From Micromonospora sp. Llam0 (lineage in GTDB: Bacteria > Actinomycetota > Actinomycetes > Mycobacteriales > Micromonosporaceae), in the NCBI RefSeq assembly GCF_003751085.1, contig NZ_RJJY01000001.1, forward strand, positions 1,984,001 to 2,048,000: a stretch of 64,000 nt of DNA, in the 5' to 3' direction. Of this stretch, positions 16,785 to 24,848 are shown piece by piece. A program made the position numbers and the translations under genes. How positions within the stretch are numbered: the first letter of the stretch is position 1; every line of letters begins with the position of its first letter. The notes below the pieces were generated by a model. That model was not told where the DNA came from and made no database searches. It saw only the letters and a list, made by a program, of their open reading frames with translations.

Positions 16785-19133
16785 TCATTTTGCTGACGGT
16801 TCGCTCTGATGAATCCTGGCGCTGCTTGCGAACCAGCTGACAGGTCTGGCTATGGCCGAGAGTCGGCGTCGGTCGATTTTCCCGTTTGCCGTGACAGGCA
16901 TCTGATCCACAACCGCCCAGAGCGGGGGGACCATGTAGGACGGAAGGTGGTCACGTAAGCGCTCACTCAGCTCGGCGGGTGTGATAGCCTTCCCTGGCCT
17001 CAGCTCAACTGCGGCTATCAGCTTCTTGTCAACACTGTCGCCGTCCGTGACCGTCACGACCGAGTTTCTTACTTCCTCCTGAGCGTTCAAAGACTCACTG
17101 ATCGCAGGTAGCTCAATACGGAATCCACGGATCTTCACCTGGTCATCCTCCCGCCCCAGGAAGCGGAGTCGACCAGCCGCGTCGATGCGCACCATGTCAC
17201 CTGTTCGATAAAGTCGCTCAGGAACGTCAGGCGAGAATGAGCCAAACGCCTCGCCGGTTCCCTCTTCGTCCTCGAAGTAGCCGGCGGCAAGACCTTCTCC
17301 GGCGCAGTACAACTCACCGACAGCTCCGGGCATCAGCAGCCTTGCACGTTTGTCCAGAACATATACCCGCGTTCCCGGGACGGGTATCCCGATGGGAATC
17401 GGTCCATCAATTTCTGTCGAATCGCGAACCGAGTGTACTGTCGTGAAGGTGGTGTTTTCGGTTGGACCGTAGCCGTTTGTGACCACGAGACCCGGATTTT
17501 CCGTCAGGGCTTGTTTGATCTGTTCGTGGGGAACGATATCGCCACCGGTCAAAAGGTGCCGCAGGCTGCCAAATGGTTTTGTTGCGAATTCTTGAACAAG
17601 CCTGAAGAGACCTGCGGTGAGCCAGGCTACGGTTATTTGACGCTCCGCAAGAAAATCGCCTATTTCCATCGGGGACAGGTGGTCCGGTGGGCAGACTTCA
17701 AGGACCGAGCCCGTCAGCAGGCTGCCCCAGATTTCAAGCGTAGAGGCATCGAATGCGAGTGGCGACATCCGAAGGAAGCGTTCACCCGGGCCCAGCGTCA
17801 GGTATTTCCCACCGTGTACCAGTCGGATGATGCCGCGGTGCGGGATCGCCACGCCTTTGGGCTCACCTGTCGAGCCAGATGTGAAGGCAATATACGCCAG
17901 CCGGTTGGGGTCGGGACGGACGGGGGATACACTCTTGCCCTGGGCCACCCATCCTCGATGCCATGAACTGACCAAACGTACGTCGTGCGAGGCGATGCGG
18001 CTAGTCCCGTCGTCGGCGACGATCGCAGCAGCGGGAGAAGCCTTGGCAATTATCTTCGCAGTGTGGGAATCGGGTTGCGACAGGTCGATCCCAATATATA
18101 TGGAGCCCGTCCAGAGCGTCCCCAGCACTGCGACTGTCTCCGCCACCGACCGTGGAACTCCGATCAGCACGGTATCGCCCTCTCGGACGCCGGCAGCGCG
18201 CAGTAGATGCGCCTGTTCAGTTGCGGCCACGGCCAATTCAGAGTAGGTCAGCACCGACTCTGCGTCCCGCACGGCAGGTGCAGCCGGCCATCGCTGGGCC
18301 GCGCGGCGAAAAAGCTCGTCCACGGATGAAGAAGGAAAGACGCGACTCGTTTGATTGATGGTTTGGAGAATCTTCCGCGCTTCGGCGGAGATACACCGTA
18401 CATCCGCCAGCGTGATGTCGGATGGGTCTGCCGTCATCGAATCCAGAAGCTGGTCCACGGCGGCCAGGTAATCCGTGACGAACCTCTCCGCCTCGCCACC
18501 GTCCCACAAACCCGTTGCAAAGATTGCGTATCCTGAGAATGACTGAACTGAGTCATTCATTTCTATAGCGATATCGAACTCGGATCTGACGGCAACGACT
18601 TCCCCAGCTCGGGTCGTAGCAGGCTCAGCGTTAATCTCCTCCGGGCTTTCCCGGCCATGCACGGCAAAGAAGGTCTGGATGAGCGGATGACGTCGACCGT
18701 GCTGTTCCATGCCCAGCCGTGCTGCGACTGTACCGGATGGAACATTTCCCCTGTCCAGACTCCATGTCAGCGACTCGTGGACGGCATGGATGAACTCTTC
18801 CGGTCCGAAGTCATCGTTGACATCCAGACGGACCGGAACAGGCTTGCTGACACTGCCGACGCCGACAAGTAGAGTGCTTGCGCCGGTCAATCTGCTCAGC
18901 GTGAGGCCGAATGCAGCCAAGAGAATGGAGAGTGGAGGCACGCTCGATGTTTGCGATCGCCTACGCAGTAGCGTTGTGGTTTCCGCGGATATTTCGATGG
19001 GGAGTCGACTGCTGCGCGTGTCATGACGCGGATGGGGATTGTCTGATGGTATTTCCAGAACCGTCGGCACTCCCGCCAATCTCTCCAGCCACATTTCGAT
19101 TGTTTGCTCTTCCTGGTTGTCAAGTGTTTCCAT
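16785..19133 (-). CDS. NRPS: half condensation domain plus adenylation domain
   Basis: 782 residues. Residues 1-240 correspond only to the C-terminal half of a condensation domain: WLERLAGVPTVLEIPSDNPHP is the usual mid-domain segment, then HPLIQTFFAVHG and EFDIAIEM. The N-terminal half with HHxxxDG is absent. Residues 265-760 are a complete adenylation domain: AFTSGSTGEPKG (A3), FDASTLEIW (A4), NGYGPTENTTF (A5), YRTGDMVR (A7), and the catalytic Lys in NGKIDRRRL (A10). No carrier domain follows. Reading the pocket by eye gives D-A-L-W-L-G-G-T-F-K, close to the valine code D-A-F-W-I-G-G-T-F-K. It probably loads Val or a similar aliphatic residue onto the separate carrier protein. Base composition is clearly lower in G+C than its neighbours. 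Confidence 0.85.
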   Translation of the reverse strand: METLDNQEEQTIEMWLERLAGVPTVLEIPSDNPHPRHDTRSSRLPIEISAETTTLLRRRSQTSSVPPLSILLAAFGLTLSRLTGASTLLVGVGSVSKPVPVRLDVNDDFGPEEFIHAVHESLTWSLDRGNVPSGTVAARLGMEQHGRRHPLIQTFFAVHGRESPEEINAEPATTRAGEVVAVRSEFDIAIEMNDSVQSFSGYAIFATGLWDGGEAERFVTDYLAAVDQLLDSMTADPSDITLADVRCISAEARKILQTINQTSRVFPSSSVDELFRRAAQRWPAAPAVRDAESVLTYSELAVAATEQAHLLRAAGVREGDTVLIGVPRSVAETVAVLGTLWTGSIYIGIDLSQPDSHTAKIIAKASPAAAIVADDGTSRIASHDVRLVSSWHRGWVAQGKSVSPVRPDPNRLAYIAFTSGSTGEPKGVAIPHRGIIRLVHGGKYLTLGPGERFLRMSPLAFDASTLEIWGSLLTGSVLEVCPPDHLSPMEIGDFLAERQITVAWLTAGLFRLVQEFATKPFGSLRHLLTGGDIVPHEQIKQALTENPGLVVTNGYGPTENTTFTTVHSVRDSTEIDGPIPIGIPVPGTRVYVLDKRARLLMPGAVGELYCAGEGLAAGYFEDEEGTGEAFGSFSPDVPERLYRTGDMVRIDAAGRLRFLGREDDQVKIRGFRIELPAISESLNAQEEVRNSVVTVTDGDSVDKKLIAAVELRPGKAITPAELSERLRDHLPSYMVPPLWAVVDQMPVTANGKIDRRRLSAIARPVSWFASSARIHQSEPSAK

Positions 19134-19250
19134 CAGTCACCTCTCCTGCCGGACGTCTTGCCCCCTCGCTGCTGCGAAAACAGCCGTACGGAACCCAGGC
19201 TGGAGGGAAGTACCACGATTTTCCACAAGCGGGCGGGAGCCCATTGCGGG

Positions 19251-19538
19251 TTAACCTGAGGTTTTCCCGAGATTCTCGCTCATCAGTTGACTGAGGACGG
19301 CGGCCTGGCCCTGGACGGTTGGGGATCGGAGGACGTGAGTGGCCTTGATTGCGAGTCCGGAGGATTTCGCGAGCTTCGCGACGAGAGAGATGAGCACGAA
19401 CGAGTCGCCGCCCGCGTCAAAGAAACTGGTGTCGTCATTGAACGTGTCGTGACCAAGCGTATTTCGCCAGACGGAACGGACAAGATGGATGAGTTCGGAT
19501 GGAACCGGGGCCTGTTCATCAGCATGCGGAGAATTCAT
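19251..19538 (-). CDS. stand-alone peptidyl carrier protein
   Basis: About 95 residues with one carrier-protein fold. The phosphopantetheine attachment motif is SFFDAGGDSFVLISLVAKL, where the Ser of GGDSF takes the arm. It lies 117 bp upstream of the adenylation gene, which lacks its own carrier, and is therefore the likely in-trans acceptor. GGAAG six nt before the ATG at 19538 favours this start over an ATG at 19550. No phosphopantetheinyl transferase is encoded nearby. Confidence 0.9.
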   Translation of the reverse strand: MNSPHADEQAPVPSELIHLVRSVWRNTLGHDTFNDDTSFFDAGGDSFVLISLVAKLAKSSGLAIKATHVLRSPTVQGQAAVLSQLMSENLGKTSG

Positions 19539-19698
19539 TGAGGCTTCCATCGTCTATCCCTGTCCAGTTGATTGGTTTTGTAAGGAACGGCAGTCTGATG
19601 ATGAGCGATGGACCTCCGTGTTCAGTTGCTGAGCTTGTTGCGGCGTATGTGTGTCTGATTCCGAGAATTCCGGAAGGAACAGCCCACGAAGTAGCACC

Positions 19699-20466
19699 TC
19701 ATGCGGTCATCGTGCCGAGCTTGGCGAGGTTCAGTACGTCACACAAGTCCGCAAGCAGCATGGCTTCTTCATACTTCAGGTAGAAATGTCCACCAGGTAG
19801 CACCTGGAACTGAAAGGCGTCATGCGTCATGTCTGCCCAGCCGTGCATCTGCTCCGGGCTGAGTTCGGGATCATCGCTGCCGGCGTACCCGTATATCGGG
19901 CAGGAGAGCGGAGGGCGTTGGCCACCGGAATAGCCTGCCGTCAGGTGGTAGTCGGCGAGGACGGCAGGGAGCATTGCCTCCCGCAGGTCGGGATCGTCGA
20001 AGACCACAGCACTGTTTGCGTCCAGGCTCACGGCATGCGCGATGATGTCCTCGTCGGTGCCGTAGTCCGTACGGCGGCCGGCCAGCGCCTGGGGCGGTCG
20101 TCTCGCGGACACGCACAGGGCTGCCGGGGGGCAGTCTCGATCCTGGAGGCGTAGCGCCACTTCGTGTGCCACCGAAGCACCCATGCAGTGGCCGAAGAGT
20201 ACCAATCTCGTCTGTGCGAGATCGCCGAGCGCGTCGGCGATCTCATCCGCGAGAGGCTCCAGCCCGGGTGAGTACGGATCGTCGAACCGATCGTCCCGGC
20301 CCGGGTATCTGACAGCCATGACGCCGACGTCCGATGGCAGTCCTGCTGGCCAGGTGCGGTAAGTGCTTGCCCCGGCACCGGCGTGAGGAAAACAGAGCAG
20401 CTTCGTTCTGCATTCGTCGCCATCACGGAAGCGGCGAATCCACCGATTTTCCACCGGATTCTTCAT
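19699..20466 (-). CDS. type II thioesterase with Cys in place of the nucleophilic Ser
   Basis: About 255 residues with an alpha/beta-hydrolase fold typical of NRPS/PKS editing thioesterases: LLCFPHAGAGASTYRTW (oxyanion region), GRDDRFDDPY, the nucleophile elbow LFGHCMGAS, the acid region GYAGSDDPELSP, and the catalytic His in LPGGHFYL. The elbow normally reads GHSMGA; here the codon is TGC, so the nucleophile would be Cys. Its usual job is to strip misloaded acyl groups from carrier proteins. It opens the minus-strand mini cluster. The ATG at 20466 was chosen because the upstream 69 codons of open frame lack family similarity. Confidence 0.88.
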   Translation of the reverse strand: MKNPVENRWIRRFRDGDECRTKLLCFPHAGAGASTYRTWPAGLPSDVGVMAVRYPGRDDRFDDPYSPGLEPLADEIADALGDLAQTRLVLFGHCMGASVAHEVALRLQDRDCPPAALCVSARRPPQALAGRRTDYGTDEDIIAHAVSLDANSAVVFDDPDLREAMLPAVLADYHLTAGYSGGQRPPLSCPIYGYAGSDDPELSPEQMHGWADMTHDAFQFQVLPGGHFYLKYEEAMLLADLCDVLNLAKLGTMTA

Positions 20467-21051
20467 TGCACTAAGCTCTTCGAAGAAGTCGGTGGGGCTG
20501 CCTTCGGTGAGCGGAAAGCGTGATGGCGAATGATGGCGGCGCGAGGAAGTGAATTTTTTCCTAACAACACCATGAGAGTTCTCCAGAGTGCACGAGAAGG
20601 AGTTGCTTGAACTTTCTACCATGCCGTCTGTCACAGAGGAAGACCCGAGGTGGGTCACGTAGATGATCATCATTCATGATATGGCTGTGACCTGCTTCTA
20701 TGCCCTGGACTGCACTGAAATTCGCGTACCAGTCGGTCGCGGCGACCTCGTCAAAATGCCGTTATTCGATGGGTATTTCTCACACTTCCGAGACGGGTGG
20801 CATTATCCGATGTGGATGCCGAACGTCGAACAGTGAGTTCCGGTTCTGAACATGAACTGGCCGGCACGGTCGTGGGTGAGATCAGCGGCCGCCCTGACGG
20901 TGTGCGACACGTCCGCGGTGACCGTGACGCCCGGCAGGTCGAGGGTCCGTAACGGGGCACGGGTGGTGGCGGGTTCGCAGGTCCCGCCGCCGTCGGCCGG
21001 CGCCTGGGCGAGTGAGCCCGACGACGACCGCGTCCGTCGAGCGTGGGGGTG
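20467..21051. other. 585-bp gap upstream of the mini cluster
   Basis: The part at 20467-20850 is relatively AT-rich, holds the short palindrome GATGATCATC at 20662-20671, and probably contains the promoter of the thioesterase-led operon. The part at 20815-21051 is GC-rich and, on the minus strand, stays open for about 75 codons in the same frame as the upstream ATP-grasp gene after its stop. It reads GVTVTADVSHTVRAAADL and ends GTHCSTFGIHIG. It has no good start codon and may be a remnant. Confidence 0.45.
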
Positions 21052-21912
21052 TCAGTCCGCCTGCAGGGCCGCGACGAGACGGTCGAGTGCGTCCGGCGTG
21101 GTCTGGGGCAGGAACAGGGAAGGCTCAACCAGTTCCAGTTCCAGGACGGATGGCCTGCCGTGGTCGTCGCGGACGAGGTCGACACGGGCGTAGAGCGGGA
21201 CACCGAACCACTCGGTCACCACATCGACGGCCTCCTGCGCGGCGGCGATCTGTTCCGGGTCGGCGACGTGCGGGGTGCTGGTCTCCGGCACGAACAGGTC
21301 GTCGACCGGGTCGGTGCGGGGCAGCGCCACCCGTTTGTTCGCGGCGTGGCTGTACCTGCCGGTGAAGAAGACGAGGGGCCATTCGCCGTCGTCGGCCACG
21401 GATGTAAGCCGTGGCTGGACGAGCACGCTGGTGCCGGCGGCGTGCAGTCTCCGTACGTGTGCGTACGCTTCGTTGTGCTGCGCCGGTCCGTACGTGGCGA
21501 CGTGGCGGCTTCCCGCGCCGACGGCTGGCTTCACCACGAAATCGCCGGCGGGAAGGTGCGGGCGGTGTCCCGGCTCCACGAACGTGGTCCGCGTGACGGG
21601 CACCCCGGCCCGGTCGAGATCGGCGAGGTAGTGCTTGTCCAGGCTCCACCGCAGCATCGGTAGCGGGTTACGCAGGTCCGTCACCTGTTCGACCGCTTCC
21701 AGCCAGGTGAGGAACTGTCTGAGCCGCTGCGGATAGTCCCAGGTCGAGCGTAGGACGGCCCGGTCGTAGTCGGCCCACCGCACCGTGGGGTCGTCCCACA
21801 CCACCACGTCGACTGCGATGCCGGCCCGCCGCAGAGCCGGCAGAGCCAGTGGTTCGTCCTCGTCGTGTCCGTGTGCCTGGCGGGCCGAGACCCATGCCAG
21901 CCGGGTGACCAT
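21052..21912 (-). CDS. ATP-grasp domain protein
   Basis: 286 residues starting MVTRLAWVSARQAHGHDEDEP. An N-terminal pre-ATP-grasp half (AVLRSTWDYPQRLRQFLTWLE) precedes the ATP-grasp fold: FVVKPAVGAGSRHV (nucleotide-binding Lys and loop), SVLVQPRLTSV, PLVFFTGRYSHAANK, and metal-binding VLELELVEPSLFL. The RSTWDY segment is characteristic of a family often annotated as glutathione synthetase-like. The product would be an amide or similar bond made through an acyl phosphate; substrates are unknown. The ATG at 21912 is preferred because the 85 upstream codons look non-coding. Confidence 0.82.
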   Translation of the reverse strand: MVTRLAWVSARQAHGHDEDEPLALPALRRAGIAVDVVVWDDPTVRWADYDRAVLRSTWDYPQRLRQFLTWLEAVEQVTDLRNPLPMLRWSLDKHYLADLDRAGVPVTRTTFVEPGHRPHLPAGDFVVKPAVGAGSRHVATYGPAQHNEAYAHVRRLHAAGTSVLVQPRLTSVADDGEWPLVFFTGRYSHAANKRVALPRTDPVDDLFVPETSTPHVADPEQIAAAQEAVDVVTEWFGVPLYARVDLVRDDHGRPSVLELELVEPSLFLPQTTPDALDRLVAALQAD

Positions 21913-21965
21913 GTGCTGATCGTACGGCCCGGCCCGACGCGGGTCGGGCCGTACGGCGGCAGGGG

Positions 21966-22295
21966 TCAGCGGTCGTCGCCACTGCCACTGAGGACACCAC
22001 GGTTCTGGCGGCTGGCCAGTTTGGCAAGGTTGGCTGCCGCGATGTCGTCCAGTGAGAGGTCGAGGTAGTCGGCGAGGGTCGCCACGTACCACAGGACATC
22101 GCCCAGTTCCTTGGCGATGCCGGCCCGGTCGAGCCTGGACTCGTCGCTGTCGCAGTCTCGGACCCACTTCTTGAACTTCTCGGCGATCTCACCCGATTCG
22201 CCGACGAGTCCGAGTACCAGATGGAGCAGCTCGTTCTTCTTGTCGCGCGAGGCGGCCGTGCGGAGGGCGCCGCGCTGATAGTCGTCCAGGTCCAT
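21966..22295 (-). CDS. MazG-like nucleotide pyrophosphohydrolase
   Basis: 109 residues, the size of a single MazG/dUTPase-like all-alpha domain. The metal-binding pattern GLVGESGEIAEKFKKW plus KELGDVLWYVATLAD (ExxE...ExxD) is intact. Such enzymes hydrolyse NTPs or dNTPs to monophosphate and pyrophosphate and may clean the nucleotide pool. It ends 54 bp before the start of the ATP-grasp gene on the same strand, so co-transcription is possible. Confidence 0.9.
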   Translation of the reverse strand: MDLDDYQRGALRTAASRDKKNELLHLVLGLVGESGEIAEKFKKWVRDCDSDESRLDRAGIAKELGDVLWYVATLADYLDLSLDDIAAANLAKLASRQNRGVLSGSGDDR

Positions 22296-22480
22296 GGCGG
22301 ACCAGTATGGCGGCTTACTTCCACCCGGCTCCGCTCCACACCTCCGGCTGGATTAATGGATTACTGTTATCCGTAATTCGATAAACCGGGCAGGGGTGTG
22401 GTTGGCTGAGGGGCATACATCATAATGACAGTTATGCGGCAACAACACACTACCTGTATGGTGTAGTGGTGGGTGATGAC

Positions 22481-22963
22481 ATGGTGTTCTGCCGGAAATG
22501 TGGCCAGACGAAGCCACGCACCGCCTTCTACGACCAGCTGCACTCGGCTCTGCCCCGCAGACCATGCAAGGCCTGCATTCTGGCGGACAAACGTGCCCGC
22601 TACGCGACCAAGGACGGCGACCGCGTCTCGCACGCGCAGGTCCTGCGTGAGAAGTACAACCTCACTGCGGCGCAGTACGAGCAGATGCTGGCCGACCAGG
22701 CAGGGCGGTGCGCGATCTGCGGTCAGTACGAGACAGCGCGCGGCCGTGGCGGTGCGCCACGGCGCCTGGTGGTCGACCACGACCACCGCAGCGGAGTCGT
22801 CCGGCAGTTGCTCTGCCACCGCTGCAATCTGGTGACATGGGCGGTCGAGGAGAACCCCGCTCTGCTGGACAAGGTGCGGGCGTATCTGGAAACGCATCTC
22901 GTCGCACCGGGTGCGCCGGCCAGCTCCTGCCTGCCGGCTACGACGCCGCCGTTATCCGGTTGA
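22481..22963 (+). CDS. recombination endonuclease VII family HNH nuclease
   Basis: About 160 residues. Residues 4-40 form a small zinc ribbon (CRKCGQTKPRTAFY ... PCKAC). The C-terminal half has the endonuclease VII/HNH signature: CAICGQ, then the catalytic VDHDHRSGVVRQLLCHRCN. The pattern is that of T4 endonuclease VII-like enzymes common in actinophages and integrated elements. Function may be branched-DNA cleavage or nicking. No phage structural genes are adjacent, so it looks like an orphan gene. The ATG at 22481 is used; GTG codons at 22466 and 22469 are alternatives. The upstream 150 bp is AT-rich. Confidence 0.85.
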   Translation: MVFCRKCGQTKPRTAFYDQLHSALPRRPCKACILADKRARYATKDGDRVSHAQVLREKYNLTAAQYEQMLADQAGRCAICGQYETARGRGGAPRRLVVDHDHRSGVVRQLLCHRCNLVTWAVEENPALLDKVRAYLETHLVAPGAPASSCLPATTPPLSG

Positions 22964-23473
22964 GGCCCCGACCGGCCCGACGGAAGCATCAGCCGGTGCC
23001 GACCTTCGATGAGTACGTCGCAGCAAGCGGTAGCCGACAGTGCTGACACCATCGCCGACGTGATTGACGGCGAGACCACCGTCAAGGTCTTGCGCATCCG
23101 GGACGGTGCCGTGGATCTGCTACCCCGCAACCTGCGCTGACCCGTCACCCCTGGTGACCGCGCGGTGATCCCCGGCAAGGTGGTCTGCGTGGTGCGTCGA
23201 AGCTGAGCGTGTCCGCCCGTAGCGGGGGCAGGAGCGCGGGCCACCAGGTCGCGGTGTCGCCGGGGTGAACGGATCGAAGGCGCCTGGATCAACCGCCAAC
23301 GAAACGCGCACGGGTGCCACTCAGGTGAGGACGAGGAGGTCCAGGGCGTCAACCACGGGTCTGGTCTCACGTTGCGCTACCTTGGGGCCGCAGGGGTGCC
23401 GACATCTGATGTGTCGATCCGTAGGCTTGTCCGGAATCGGCACGTCGGCGACGGTCTCGGCGAGGATGGTGCG
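22964..23473. other. 510-bp gap with possible small or degraded coding sequence
   Basis: The stretch holds a 43-codon reading frame at 23009-23140 (listed separately) and, one frame over, the words PTFDEYVAASGS near 22997-23032. The latter resemble the N-terminus of SigE-family ECF sigma factors but soon run into a stop. From 23141 on nothing is recognisable. Confidence 0.4.
23009..23140 (+). CDS. possible 43-residue protein, unknown
   Basis: ATG at 23009 to TGA at 23138-23140. The reading is acidic then basic (it includes ADTIADVIDGETTVKVLRIRDGAVD), has plausible actinobacterial codon use and carries no signal peptide. No strong ribosome-binding site precedes it. It could be a small protein or debris of a larger gene; another frame across the same start resembles a sigma-factor N-terminus. 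Low confidence. Confidence 0.25.
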   Translation: MSTSQQAVADSADTIADVIDGETTVKVLRIRDGAVDLLPRNLR

Positions 23474-24286
23474 GTGGCAGGCGCGGATCGACGTGGCCTC
23501 GGTCAGGTGTTCAACGAGGTGCCGGAGCTGTACGACAGGGTCCGGCCGGGGTACCCCGACGCGTTGTTCGCCGACCTCGTCACCATCACCGGCATACGTG
23601 AGAGGTCGCCTGTGCTTGAGGTGGGCTGCGGTACCGGTCAGGCGACCCGTTCGCTGGCGGCGCTCGGGTGTTCGGTGACCGCCATCGAGCCGGGCGCGGG
23701 TATGGCCGCGCTTGCCCGCCGACGGCTCGCCACCTTCGGCAACGTCACCGTCGAGTCGTCGACGTTCGAAGAGTGGGACGACCGCGGTCGACGCTTCGAC
23801 CTCCTCGTGGCAGCTTCAGCGTGGCACTGGGTCGATCCTGCGATCGGCTGGCGGCGAGCACGCGAGGTGCTCCACCCCGGGGGCTGGATGGCGGTGCTCG
23901 GCCACGTCGTCATCCGCCGGCCCGGCGAGCCGGAGGCGTACGCGGAGACCGCCGATCTCCACGAACTGTTCTCCCCCGGGAATCCCGACTGGGGCCGTCC
24001 GCCGCTTGAGGGCGACGTGCGCAGCACCGACGAGGGCTGGGGACTGGTCGACGATCCTGGCGGCCGGTTCGGCCCCACGATCGTGCGCTGGTACCCCACC
24101 GTTCAGTGGTTCGACGGCGACGGGTTTGCCGACCTCCTGCGCTCGCAGTCGCCGTACCGCAGGCTCGATCACGACGTCCGCGAGCCGCTGCTCGACGCCA
24201 TCGCCGAGCGCATCCGCACCCGCATGAGCGACCGAGCGGCACGCCGGTACCTGAGTGTCCTGCGTATCGGTCAGCGCGCGGACTGA
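23474..24286 (+). CDS. class I SAM-dependent methyltransferase
   Basis: 270 residues. Motif I VLEVGCGTGQATRSLA lies near residue 45, post-I VTAIEPGAGMAALARRRL follows, and LLVAASAWHWVDPAIGWRRAREVLHPGGWMAV covers motifs II-III. The AWHWVD wording is typical of a family of bacterial methyltransferases active on small molecules. The start GTG at 23474 follows GAGGA with good spacing and immediately precedes the conserved FNEVPELYDRVRPGYPDALF opening; longer starts add unconserved residues. The substrate is unknown. Confidence 0.87.
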   Translation: MAGADRRGLGQVFNEVPELYDRVRPGYPDALFADLVTITGIRERSPVLEVGCGTGQATRSLAALGCSVTAIEPGAGMAALARRRLATFGNVTVESSTFEEWDDRGRRFDLLVAASAWHWVDPAIGWRRAREVLHPGGWMAVLGHVVIRRPGEPEAYAETADLHELFSPGNPDWGRPPLEGDVRSTDEGWGLVDDPGGRFGPTIVRWYPTVQWFDGDGFADLLRSQSPYRRLDHDVREPLLDAIAERIRTRMSDRAARRYLSVLRIGQRAD

Positions 24287-24368
24287 TTTCAACGGTGATC
24301 CGGGCGTGCCGCCGGGATCCGCGCCGCGTCGGCTGCGAGGTCGGCGAGCCGGTACGGATGCGGGGTGA

Positions 24369-24848
24369 TCACTGCGGTGCGTTCTCCGACGCCGACGCCA
24401 GCAGCTGCGTCAGCCGGTCCAGGCCGGCTCTGATCAGCCGGGCGTACTCGTCGTCGCCCAGGGCGTCGATGCCCGCCTGCGCGTGCCGCAGGTGTTCCCG
24501 GGCCCGGTCGAGGTCACCGAGCTTGCGGTGACACTCGCCGAGGTTGAGGTGCAGCGACGGGTACAGGCCGGCCACCGGCAGGGCCACCCCGGCCTGCGCC
24601 ACCCGGGTGTCGGTGAGCAGGTCGGCCGCGGCCAGGGCCCGCTGGTCCCAGAGCAGCTCCTGGTGCACGTCGTCCTGCACGTCGGCCATCGCGTGGGCGA
24701 GGACGCAGACGTGCAGCGGATCCCCGTCCTGTCCGCCGATCTCGTCCCAGATCCGGGTGAACAGGTCACGGGCGGCGTCCCGTTGGCCACGCTGGTGGTG
24801 CAGCTGCACCCCGTCGTTGATGCGGGCGAGCGTGGCGTCGACGGTCAT
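24369..24848 (-). CDS. small tetratricopeptide-repeat protein
   Basis: 159 residues, all-helical, starting MTVDATLARINDGVQLHHQRGQ. The segments ARDLFTRIWDEIG, LYPSLHLNLGECHRKLGDLDRAREHLRHAQAGI and DDEYARLIRAGLDRL read as TPR-like helix pairs. It probably mediates a protein contact. Its ATG overlaps the stop of the upstream MerR-type gene (ATGA), so the two were translationally coupled. That regulator gene is frameshifted, which may lower expression of this protein. Confidence 0.7.
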   Translation of the reverse strand: MTVDATLARINDGVQLHHQRGQRDAARDLFTRIWDEIGGQDGDPLHVCVLAHAMADVQDDVHQELLWDQRALAAADLLTDTRVAQAGVALPVAGLYPSLHLNLGECHRKLGDLDRAREHLRHAQAGIDALGDDEYARLIRAGLDRLTQLLASASENAPQ

